Source: Mesostigma viride
Taxonomy: Eukaryota; Streptophyta; Mesostigmatophyceae; Mesostigmatales; Mesostigmataceae
NCBI GenBank assembly: GCA_009746045.1
Contig: RPFO01000592.1
Span: forward strand, 1-64,000
DNA: 64,000 bases
Reading direction: 5' to 3'
The notes under the pieces were generated by a model. The model had not been told where the DNA came from, searched no databases, and saw only the letters and a program-made list of their open reading frames with translations. The position numbers were made by a program, and so were the translations under genes. This document shows, in pieces, positions 51,601 through 60,634 of the stretch. The number at the start of each line of letters is the position of its first letter. The first letter of the stretch is position 1.

Positions 51601-54600
51601 CACACACGTATGCCAGCCCCCCCACAAACTCATGCATGCATGCCAGCCACCCCCCACATGCACGCATGCATGCCAGCCACCCCACAAACCCACCCACGCA
51701 TGCCAGCCACCCCCACATGCACGCATGCATTCCAGCCACCCCACAAACCCACACACGCATGCCAGCCACCCCACGAACCCAAGCACGCATGCCAGCCCCC
51801 CACTAAACCCACACATGCATGGCACTCCCCCTTCACACCCACGAATGCATGGCAGCCCACCCCGCCCCACATGCATGCATGGCAGCTCCCCCCCACACCC
51901 ACGCACGCATGCCAGCCACCCCCACACCCACGCACGCATGCCAGCCCTCCCACAAACCCACTTATGCATGTCAGCCACCCCCCACACCCACGTACGAATG
52001 CCAGCCACCCCACACACCCACGCACGCATGCCAGCGCCCCCCTAAACCCACACATGCATGGCAGCTCCCCACCGCACCCACGAATGCATGGCAGCCCCCC
52101 CCCACCAGCCACCCCCCTAAACCCACGCATGCATGCCAGCCCCCCTTCACACTCAGGCACGCATGCCATCCCGGCCCGCCCCACATGCATGCATAGCAGC
52201 TCCCCCCCACGCCCACGCATTTATGCCAGCCACCCCACAAATCCACGTATGCATGCCAGCCACCCCACAAACCAACCCACGCATACCAGCCACCGCCACA
52301 CCCACGCACGCATGCCAGCCCTCCCATAAATCCACACACACACGCATGCCAGCCACGCTACAAACCCACTTCTGCATGCTAGCCACCACCCACACCCACG
52401 CATGCATGCCAGCCACCCCACGAACCCAAGCACGCATGCCAGCGCCCCCTAAACCCACACATGCATGGCAGCTCCCCACCACACCCACAAATGCATGCCA
52501 GCCCCCCTTCACACCATTCCCATACACAAATAATGTGCACACACACTCATCACCATTACCATGAACTCGCCAATGAGCAGCTGATAGTTCATCGATAGGA
52601 ACGATGGAGCCATTTCAAGATCTTGGCTGAACACTCCATTTCCCGCCTCCGTCGCCTGCTTTGTTTCGTGCGTTGTTCGGTGTGCGTGCAGCTCGCCTAC
52701 GCGGTAACCATCAACAAGTGCCAGGGGCAGACGTTGGAACGCGTCGGCTTGTGGCTGCTGCGCGACGTGTTCGCGCACGGGCAGCTGTACACGGCGCTCA
52801 CGCGCGTGGGCGCCAAGGAGCGCATCCGGGGGCTCTTTGCCTACGAGTTCGACGGCGTCGGCTACAGCAGGAACGTCGTCAACTGGACAATCCTGCGGGG
52901 CGCGGGCATCGACCTGCGGGACCGGGTGGAGGACCCCGTCAAGGCGCGCATTCGCAACCGCGACCGCGTGCGGCGCCGGACGCAAGCTTCGGACGACTGG
53001 GAGCTGTTGGACCCGATGGACGGAGACCCTTTGGACAACAGCTATGACAACCCCAACGACGAGCAGGTGTGGGAGCTCGGGGACGACGAGGAGAACTCGT
53101 ACGCGGATCGGCACTGGGGCGAAGACGAGATGGAGAGGCGGTGGAGGCAGGTGGTGGACCAGCCTTTGTGGGCGGACTACGTGCTGGGGAGCGACGACGA
53201 CGACCCGTATCGCGACATCGTGCGGGTGGACGGCTTGTCGTCCGACGACGATGACCGCGACGCCGCGATTCGCATGTACGATGGCGACGACGATGTGGAC
53301 TACGACGGCTTGCCATATATCGGCGACTCTGACGCTACGGTGTGTGACGTCGCTTCATGTTGCGCTGTGGACCGATCTTGGTTTCGACGTCGGGTCCGTA
53401 TTCTGTGTTGACACGCCTATGCACGTGCGTGGGCATGTGTGTGTGCGTTCGCTGTCATGCTCATGACGTGCACGTGTTGGCACATGTCCACGCGGTTCGC
53501 TGTTGATGCGCAGGACATGGACGAGGATGCTATCCCGACGTACGACGCCGACTATGACTCGGCATCGTGTGGGGACGACCGCTCGTCGGGCCAGGTACGC
53601 GTTCATGGCTCGGTTCCCGTTCGCGCGTGGTTGGCGGGATGGCGGCTGTGTCCGATGGCTCGTGTTCTGACGAGTGGTCGCGTGTTGTGTCCCCCTCGGT
53701 CGCAGGATGACTACGGCGACGATGATAGGCTGATCGACCCGCACGCCGCCGCCGACGACTTTCCCTATTTCTACAGCGTAAGTCCCCGCTTTTTTTATCG
53801 TGTGCGTTAGTCCTTCCGTCGTTAGTTGGGAACGTGTTTGTACCCTTTTTTTTTGGCGAGCCATCCGATGTTAACCAGCAGGTCTAGGGGTCGATCTTCG
53901 ATTGTTCCGCTGACTTTGCTTGCTCGGCTGTTGCGTGATGATGATATCGCAGGACGGGGATAGGTCATCCGAATCCTACATCGACGAGTTTGGGAACCAC
54001 GGGTGCGAGAAGGCCAAGGGCTTTGTGAGGTCGGGCCCCGACTTTGGGCAAGCGACGTTTGACTACAACGTGGCTCAGGAATTCACCAAGGAAGATCTGG
54101 TTGCGGAGGCGGTGAGTGCTCGCCCTTTGCAAAGGTGCGACGGGTTGCATTGCGAACCGATGCCGTTGTGCCCTGCAGGCCGTTTAATTCGATCGCTCAT
54201 CCCTAGTTGTTGCTTTGCTCGTGGCGTTTGCTCCCTCTTCCGCAGCGCGAGGCGGTGTTTTCTTCAGATGAGGTCATCGAGGGGGATGACGAGGGAGACA
54301 ACGAGGGTGGTGTGGAAGGCGGGAGCGACAAGGCTGCGGGCGCGGGGGATGGTGATGCGTCTCCTCGCGACGCGAGAGACCTCGGCAGAGTGGGTGAGGG
54401 ACGTGGGGTGGAGGGGGGAAGTGCCACATCGGTCGACGCTGGCGGAATCGATGCGGCGGACGGTGATAGGAGCGTGGCAGGGGCTGCGGGTGTCGCTGAA
54501 CCGGGTGAGACTGTCCCGTTGCAGGGGGAAATGGGTGTGTCGCACGAGCAGGGTGCTGCGGTGGATGGAGCCCGGGATGTGACGTCAACGGTCGATGATG

Positions 54601-57600
54601 GCGTGGACGCGCACGAGCCGGCCGTGGCTGCTGCGACGAATGAACCAAGACATACGGACGTGGACTGTGCGGCGACCTGCGCGCGCGAGGGGACGGCGGC
54701 GGGTAATGTACCGGAACTCGATGGTATCCTTGCGCAGGTGCGCGGGGTGCTCGCCGCGTCACGAGCCCTGCTGGTGCGACTGCGGCATGTCGCGGTCGGC
54801 GCGTCGACCCGCCACGATCCCGTGGAGACGCTGTACGCCAAGCTGTGCGCGTCCCGCGCGCGCGGCGAACTCGGCGGGCAAGACCGCCTGCGCTTCGAGG
54901 GGGGGAGGGACGGTCTGGCCGGATTCGGGCCGACCGCGCTTGCGTACGCCGAGTTCGCGGTGGTGCTGCTCCTTTGGTCTCGCGTTCACGTCGGTGCGTC
55001 GCTGCCGATCGTGAGCGACGAGTGTGAGCAGCTGCGCGCCGTGTTGGAACGGGACGGCGACGTCGCGGATGTGGTTCGACGGCTGTTTGCGCACGCGAAC
55101 TCGTGCGCGTTGGTGGAGCGCGCGCCGTGCTGCGGCTATGAGGAGTGCCTGGCTACCGCGTCCGAGAGCGAGCTGGACTTGGTCGACCTCGGCGTCGGCC
55201 AGGGGATGCTGGCTGAACAAATGGCGGCGCTGCTGAGGCGCGGACCGGCGCCAGGGGCGTGCGTGGGTTGCCGTGAGGCCGTCCCTCACTGTGTTCGCTA
55301 CTCGCGCGTCGGTCTCCCGGCGAGTGTCGTGTTCCACGTGCGGGGCGGGGCGGACGTGCGCGAGTGCGGGGGAGGGCATCTGCCCGCGCGCTTCGATGCC
55401 AAAGTCCTCGACGTGACGCGTGGAGAAGAGGTCGCCGCGGTCGCGCGTCTGCGCGGCTTTGTCGAGGCCAGGGGTGTTAACCGACTCGTTTTCTGCCGCG
55501 CCGTCGACGCCGAGTCCGGTCAGTTCCAAGTCCTCGACGCGATCACGGGCGACGTCTCGCTCGAGACGCTGCGGCTGGATGCTTTGGAGCGCCCCGTGCT
55601 GGCGTGCGTCTATGACGTCAAGGCGCCTGCGGACACGGGGTCGACGTGTGAACACGAGGCGCCTGCGGCGGTCAGCCCTCCCCGTGCGTCAGCTGAAGGG
55701 ACGCGACGGAAGAGTGCCACGAAGTGGCGCCCACTGCGTGCGGAGCGGCGCGAGCGCCTGCCCGACCCTGCGGCTGGTCATTGCTCGGCGCACGGGTGCG
55801 GCGCTTGCGCTCAGTTTGACGCGCTCATGGCGTCGCACGGCCACATCAGGCTGCGCGCCGACCGCACGCGCACGTTTTCGTGGTACGAGAACAGCTGCCA
55901 CCTGGACGCGGTCCTCGAGTTCGTGTGGCAGGTGCTGCTGCTGCTGCAGACGCCGGCGAGGTCGGGTTTGCAATTCTTGATGTGCCGCGTGCCGGGCGAA
56001 CCGCACGATTGGCGCTGCGATCTCGGGTTAGCGCTGCTGCGCTGCGTGCTGGCGGCCGCGGAAGGGCAAGGCCGAGAAATGGACGCGCGGCGCGACGCGG
56101 TGCTGCGCGTGCTCGACAAGCACTTGCCCGCGCGAGTGGCCGCGGACCCGGACGACGCGTTCGACAACATGCGCACGCTCATGGAGCACGTGGCGGCGGG
56201 CGGCCCGCGGTGCAGCGAGCGCTCGTGCCAGCCTCAGGTCAGGTCGGACGGCGGCCCGCTCGAGCTGCCGCTCTTGGTCATCGACTGTGATGAACGATGG
56301 GACATTGCGACACGCCTCGCGTCGGTGTGCCGACAGCACGCGCCTGACGTTCCCGTGCCGTGCGCTTTGTGCCACCAAAGGGAGTGCGTCTCGGGGCGGC
56401 ACTGTGACGAGGTGCCGCGCGTGCTGCTCTTCGGTCGCTTGAACCAGCTGCCGCAGAGCGCGTATCGCGGGGCCGGCCTGCCGGAGACGATGGAGCTGAC
56501 TCTCTCGATCGGGCCGACGCGGCGGCAGGTTCGCGTCACCGCCCGGCTGTTCGCCGTGGTCGAGCTAATGGGCGGCCATTGCGTGCTGCTGCGGCGTCCG
56601 CAGGCGGGCGGGAGGTGGGAGGTGGTGGACGGCATTGCCAACGTGGAGGGTGTGTCCCACCGCGACCGCGTCGACATGGCGCGGCTCGCGAGGGTCACGG
56701 ACGCGTGTTGTTATGTTGTGGAACAGTGTGCCGCCGAGCGAAATGTCGGCGAGCTGCATGGCGACGATGGGCATGAGGCGCACGCGAGCGCGCAGGCGGC
56801 TGCGTGCCCGCCGGATGCCGAGTCTGCCGTCGTGCGCGAGTGCTTTGAGAACTTTATGCAGCTTCAGGACGCGTGCGAGGGGCTCGCGCTGCTACCTCGA
56901 GCAGATGTGGCATCCAGGGGACCGTTGTCGGCCCCGTTCGAGCTGTTGTACACGCAGCTGTGCGAATGGCAGGCGCAGAGCGGCGCGCGGGACTTGCGTT
57001 GTCTTACGTTCGAGACGGTCGGGCAGGTGGGCGGAGTGGGCGACGCGGGCGCGCGGGTCGCGTTGGCGCTGCTGACGGCCGTGTGGCAGCGCGCGCAGGG
57101 CTCGCAGCGGGACGTGGACGCGGCAACGACGATCTGGAGCGTTCGGTGGCGAGGCTCGAGCGGCGGGGCGGACAAGAGCCGCTGCAGTTTCACTTGGGAC
57201 TGATGTTGTCCCATTTGGAGACCCCGGGGTTGGTGGAGCGTGGCCCTTGGTGCTGCAAGTGCGACGAGGAGGTCGGCGCGATCGCCGAAAATCCGGTTCC
57301 CTTGGTCGAGGTGTCGTGCTTGGGCCGGGCACGCTCGCCTACTTCCTGGCGAGGGAGATGAAGAAGGCCACCATTTATTGCAAGTGCTCGGCCTGCGGTT
57401 TTCGCATGTCCACGATGTTCCGAGAGCTGCGCGGCGGCTTGCCCGCGTTTGTTGTGTTCTACGTCAATAAGCGTGAGACGGTGAGGGAGGGGTGCGAGGT
57501 CGCCTCGGACCGCTTCGCAGCCCAGGTGGCGGTGGACGATGGCTCGGTCGTCGATGTGGACATGCGGCTGCGCGGCTTTATCGAGCGCTCTCCTGGCGGC

Positions 57601-60186
57601 GCGACGACGTTCTGGCGCCGCGGGGATGAGGCGAACGACGTTTGGTGGGGGCACGACGGTGCGAGGCGGACGCGGCACAAGTGTGAGCAGGGATCGGCGG
57701 GCGAGCCGGGTGGGGAGATGGCGTGCGTGTACGAGGTGGCGCCCGCCGCTGAGGACCACTGTGACGCGGTCGCAGGTGAACCCTCGTCCGTGGGAGCCGA
57801 GCAGGGGGCCGTGCCGGGAGTGCCGGTCGACGCCAGTGGGTCGCACAAGCGCGTCCCGGTCCTTGCTGAGGTACGAGGGGGGACCGTGCCGGGAGGGGAG
57901 GCATGTCCCATCGATTTGTCGGACGGTTTCGGCGACGACGGGGCGGGCCCTGCAGCCGTTCGCGCGCAGGAGGCGGACACCCCCTTTGTGCGGCAGGCCT
58001 CGTTGGACTTTCTGCGACTGCGGGAAAAGTGCGAGGGCCTCGTGCTACAGCGGCGCAACGACGTGATGTTCAAAGGGCCGCATGGCGCGCTCTTGGAACT
58101 GTTCTACGTGTTGCTGTGCGAATGGCAGGCGCAGCGGGGCGTGCAACCGTTACGGCGGCTGACATTTGCTAGCAGGAATGCGCGCGCTTCCTCCTGCGTT
58201 GGCGCCGAAGCGGCCGCGCGGTTTTCGTTGGCCTTGCTGACGTGCGTGTGGCAGCGTGCGCGGGGCGCGCAGGGGGACGTGGACAGGGCGATGGCCGACT
58301 TGGAGCGCGCGGTGGCGGAATCGCGTCCCGCGGCGTCCCTCGAGTCCGTGTTATGCCGCTTGCTCTCACACGTGGACATGCCGCGCTTGTCCGAGCGCGT
58401 CGCGTGCTGCCTGCTTTGCGGGAAGCCACACGGTGCCGCCCCGCTCGAGGAGAGTACGGTGGATGTGGTTAAGGTGCCAGCGACGTTCGGCCACCTGTCC
58501 ACACTTTTGGCGATGGCGATGAAGCAGAGCCTCTTCGAGAGCGCGTGTCCCAGTTGCAACTCCGCAGCGGCGGGGCGCAAGCGCGTGCTACGCGGGGGGA
58601 CGCCGGCGTGGCTGCTCTTCCACGCGGACGAGGGCGGGTGGGTGGGCGGCGCGCCGCCGGACCGTTTCCCCGTTATGGTCTCCATCGACGGCGAACAGGA
58701 CACCGACGTCCCCGCCAACGCTCGCCTGCGCGCGTTTGTGCGCCGCGAGCCCGGCGACCGCTTGGCGGTCTGGCGGCGCGACGCTGACACCCCGGACACA
58801 TGGTGGGTCACCGACGGCTCAGGCCCGGCGCGCCGGCGGCGCGATCAGGAACTGTCCAACGCACCGGCCGCAGAGATGGTCTTCATGTACGAGGTGGCGC
58901 CCGCGGGCGGTGCCGTCCACGCCGCGACCGAGGCACGACGCCACGCGATTCCCACGAGCGATGTTTCGCGAGGATCCGTGGAGGGACGCACGGTGCCTGA
59001 CGTGACGTCGCATCCCGCGCCCACGACGCCTGCGCGGTCGGCGGTCCGGGGTCCCAGCACGCCTGCCCGGGTGGGGGTGCAGGACAAACGCGCGCAAGTG
59101 AGGAAACGCGCTGGGACGTCCGCGGCAGAGGCCGTGGTTGTGGGGGACGAGGAGGAGCATGAAGAGGAGGAGGAGTTGCTGCCGCAGCACCGCGCGTTCG
59201 AGTTCACGCCACGGCCGAGGCCATCGAACGCCACCACATCCTTCTGTCTCGCGTTCCTGCGCTTGATCGAGCAGTACGGCCACAGGATGCTGCCCGTGCT
59301 CCTCATGAACCTGCCCGTGTGGAATGCGAACAGCTGCTGGGTGGACGCCATCCTGATGCTGCTGGTGCACGCCATGATATGGGGGCAGCGGCCGGGGGAG
59401 TCCGGTCTGCTCAGGCTGCAGTGCAATCACAACGACGGCAGACACGGTCCACGCTGCGAGGACGGCCTCGCGTTGCTGGAGTTTGTTCTGGCGTTTGCGT
59501 TCGGCACGATGCAGGAGGCGGCCGACAAGCGTAACAAGGTGATGCGGCTGCTAGGTGCGAGCCAAGGTACGCTTTACGGGGCGCAGGGCCACGGGAACAT
59601 ATGCCTCACGAACGTCATGGGGCACCTCAAGGACGCGTATCTCCGTCAGGGCGACTGGGCGTGCAAGCGACCGTTCCCCGTGGACGGCGTGTTGCAGCGA
59701 CCCATAGGTGCCGGCATCGCGCCCGACGGTATGGACTTTGAGGACCGCATCGTGCAGGTATGCCGCGAGTACGCAGGGGAGCTGTGGCAACCATGTCGTT
59801 GCCTTTCGCCGACGTGCGTACCTTGGAGGTACTTTGACATGGTTCCGAGGGTCCTGGTGGTCGTTGGCTTCTTAACTGGTGTCGAGTCGCGAGACTACGC
59901 CGGCCGCGGGCCGCCCATGAGGTTCGGCATGGCCATCCGCGTGGGTCGCGAGTGCGAGGAGGTTCGCGTGACCGCGGAGCTGTGCGGCATCGTGGAGAGG
60001 CAACCCCAGCACTTCGCGTACCTGCGACCCATGGACCTGGACCAGGGGCGATGGGAGGAGGTGGACCCCTATGGCGCGTTGACACGACATATCAACACGG
60101 CATACCCGCGCCCCGGGCGCGTCGACCTGGCCGAGCTTGCGCACAGGACGCTCGCGTGCCTGTACCGCGTGACGCCGGTTCCCTGA
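35040..60186 (+). CDS. Giant Helitron replicase-helicase with C-terminal USP-like tract
   Basis: Encodes the Rep/helicase protein of a Helitron rolling-circle transposon, which would nick, unwind and transfer a single strand in the nucleus. Proposed exons: 35,040-35,077; 35,193-35,249; 35,310-35,478; 35,691-36,140; 36,272-36,334; 36,545-36,619; 36,777-37,208; 37,388-37,543; 37,712-38,209; 38,362-38,544; 38,716-38,796; 38,923-39,087; 39,241-39,312; 39,537-39,914; 40,352-40,779; 45,321-45,548; 45,693-45,890; 46,127-47,558; 47,762-48,058; 48,215-48,262; 48,949-50,724; 52,692-53,339; 53,514-53,594; 53,706-53,777; 53,953-54,111; 54,246-60,186. This totals about 4,700 codons; Helitron proteins are usually about 1,400-3,000. 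The ATG at 35,040 has good context (gccATGG) but the first three exons are the weakest part. Exons from 37,388 to 54,111 are well phased. Two frameshifts lie in the last exon. The last exon could instead be a separate gene. Confidence 0.75.
36777..37208 (+). other. Ser/Ala/Pro-rich linker exon
   Basis: A 144-codon phase-0 exon of low complexity, rich in Ser, Ala, Pro and Thr, probably disordered. CAG acceptor and GTAAGC donor. It separates the basic N-terminus from the repeated modules. Confidence 0.6.
37388..39312 (+). other. Three tandem two-exon helical modules
   Basis: Six phase-0 exons form three modules. Exon A (52, 61 and 55 codons) has an aromatic-T-A-x-[DE]-F start in modules 1 and 2 (FKTASDF, FKTAADF; AILAYKRAAKAF in module 3). 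An amphipathic segment follows (RISYLIKALDEE, KIARLQSLLQEL, QIEYLQELVGEV), then a charged end. Exon B (166, 27 and 24 codons) starts with a short helix such as VKALQDMV or GKTLLDMI. In module 1, exon B is extended by Ala/Gly-rich repeats. I recognise no known family. The same exons occur in the fragment at 20.1-21.8 kb and the relic at 31.8 kb. Confidence 0.6.
39537..39914 (+). other. Charged linker exon with acidic run
   Basis: A 126-codon phase-0 exon. A basic helical part (KLDADRKWHRDNYARKKRE) is followed by a long Asp/Glu/Gly-rich stretch, probably disordered. Its donor is GTGAGT. Confidence 0.65.
40352..40779 (+). other. Helitron N-terminal zinc-finger exon
   Basis: Encodes CPKCHAPMFKEEHP followed by SRCCSKGKV. 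This is the CxxCxA...E...CCxxGKV pattern that precedes the Rep domain in many eukaryotic Helitrons and probably binds DNA. The exon ends NVALWI in phase 2. The next exon completes R and reads MINQFF, matching the I-R-x-x-N region after the finger in Helitrons. This match across the 4.5-kb intron supports the splice. Confidence 0.85.
40845..45245 (+). repeat. 40-bp satellite filling a Helitron intron
   Basis: About 110 tandem copies (estimated from length, not counted) of a 40-bp unit built on GCTATGCCAAAATTTTCTGC plus CACCCTTGTGGCGCGGGA. Larger blocks of variant order recur, for example around 41,020-41,400, 42,060-42,270 and 43,920-44,080. It occupies nearly all of the intron 40,780-45,320. 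With a 40-bp period, translation repeats every 40 residues in all frames, giving long spurious ORFs of up to 206 codons. Confidence 0.95.
45321..45890 (+). other. Helitron pre-Rep exons
   Basis: Two exons (45,321-45,548 and 45,693-45,890) joined by a phase-2 intron. The second contains LLEKYLLTYNPLLQQF, the conserved N-P-h segment before the Rep core in Helitrons. An AG at 45,319-45,320 or one at 45,328-45,329 could be the acceptor; both keep the frame. Confidence 0.7.
46127..47558 (+). other. HUH/Y2 Rep endonuclease exon (Helitron_like_N)
   Basis: A single 1,432-bp exon carries the rolling-circle nuclease. Visible are the upstream conserved VFATFTCNPMWPEI block, the metal-binding HUH motif in EYQTRGLPHAHVIF (His codons 46,956-46,958 and 46,962-46,964), and the two-tyrosine motif YLNKYINKG (Tyr codons 47,466-47,468 and 47,478-47,480). 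All catalytic residues expected for nicking and transfer are present, so this domain looks competent. Confidence 0.92.
47762..48262 (+). other. Post-Rep connector exons
   Basis: Two phase-0 exons (99 and 16 codons). The first contains ADWVCRGFHERAMRPGCEML and PIHLPGQHKITY, matching the A-x-W-R...P...L-x-x-H-L-P segment that follows the tyrosine motif in Helitrons. The 48-bp exon links it to the helicase exon. Confidence 0.75.
48340..48872 (+). repeat. 30-bp minisatellite plus array tail inside an intron
   Basis: Lies in intron 48,263-48,948. It begins GACACACGGATGGCAGCC, matching the array at 10,142, and ends with GAAGTCATAGTGGGCAC and GGAGTCATG, the first ~40 bp of the array's AT-rich tail (11,074 onward). 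So it is a cut-out of array sequence and not just the same motif. Confidence 0.9.
48949..50724 (+). other. PIF1-type helicase, motifs I-IV
   Basis: A 592-codon exon. The first third is the conserved Helitron region ELFYLRVLLEKRAAHSFEDL...CRQLGLLEDN. The helicase follows: Walker A GPAGTGKT (49,663-49,686), Walker B VVDEVGMM, motif III AGDFRQVAPV and motif IV LEFNYRAR. It would unwind DNA 5' to 3' during strand displacement. The exon ends just before motif V, which is on the next exon. Confidence 0.92.
50868..52515 (+). repeat. 30-bp minisatellite in the helicase intron
   Basis: About 1.65 kb of the 30-bp CATGCCAGCC family, more diverged than in the array, filling most of the intron 50,725-52,691. 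C-rich strand on the coding strand, as at 48.3-48.9 kb. Confidence 0.92.
52692..53339 (+). other. PIF1 helicase motifs V-VI and acidic tail
   Basis: A 216-codon exon starting LAYAVTINKCQGQTLERV (motif V) and continuing HGQLYTALTRVGAKERI (motif VI), which completes the SF1B helicase. After about 70 residues it becomes strongly acidic (GSDDDDPYRD, SSDDDDRDA, DGDDDVDYDG). Confidence 0.9.
53514..54111 (+). other. Acidic micro-exons linking helicase to USP tract
   Basis: Three phase-0 exons of 27, 24 and 53 codons (53,514-53,594; 53,706-53,777; 53,953-54,111), rich in Asp, Glu and Tyr. All have CAG acceptors and GTACGC, GTAAGT and GTGAGT donors. They keep the frame into the last exon at 54,246 and so support one continuous gene. 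Confidence 0.65.
54246..60186 (+). other. C-terminal exon with five USP-like units
   Basis: A 5.9-kb last exon of about 1,980 codons. After an acidic linker, five units of ~300 residues recur at roughly 54.72-55.64, 55.84-56.73, 56.83-57.74, 57.99-58.91 and 59.23-60.18 kb. Units 2 and 5 have a Cys box (ENSCHLDAVLEF, Cys codon 55,896-55,898; NANSCWVDAILML, Cys codon 59,335-59,337), a His box (GGHCVLLRR at 56,577; PQHFAYLRP at 60,010) and a following W-E-x-V-D. Cys boxes resemble USP family members such as CYLD. Units 1, 3 and 4 keep CxxC pairs and the palm-like strand before an R-F or D-R-F but lack both Cys and His. A deubiquitinase-like role is inferred. Single-base frameshifts sit near 57,125 and 57,323. 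Confidence 0.6.
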
Positions 60187-60634
60187 GCCTTTGGTGAGTG
60201 GATTTTGTGAGATGTCCGGTTCGTAATCCTGTCAACTGCGAATTTGCAACTATAATGCTTGATTAATGTACGATTGCTTTTGTTCTCGCATCGGACGATG
60301 CCGTGTTCATATGTGATTAGTGTTTAGTACGTGTGATCCACGATGGAGGTATGGCCACCGACACCGCGCTTTCTTCTTACTCCATTCCAATGCGCTGCTT
60401 GGTATGTCGCGTTCCTTGCGCAGGACAGTGGGGGAGGCATCTTCGGGGACGAGGATTACAAATTGTGGATGCCACGTGATAGGGTCTTGCTGGAGCACGT
60501 AATAGCTTGCTATTACTTCCCATATTTTTATAATGATAATACAACTCAGAAACCCCTGTCTCCGTGTTAATGGAACTCCTGTTCGTGATTGCACGAGCAT
60601 TCAAAACTGTATCAATTCAATTTGCTTATTCCCC
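60187..60634 (+). other. Region 3' of the Helitron gene
   Basis: AT-rich spacer after the stop codon. A 75-codon frame starts at ATG 60,343 and encodes EDYKLWMPRDRVLLEH after a CAG at about 60,423. It could be a small gene or an exon of a longer transcript, but nothing confirms it. I find no clear Helitron 3' end (hairpin then CTRR). Confidence 0.3.

Noticed and set aside
60187-60634. Helitron 3' terminus (hairpin plus CTRR)
   Set aside because: No GC-rich hairpin 10-15 bp before a CTRR-T was found by eye; the element ends remain unplaced.
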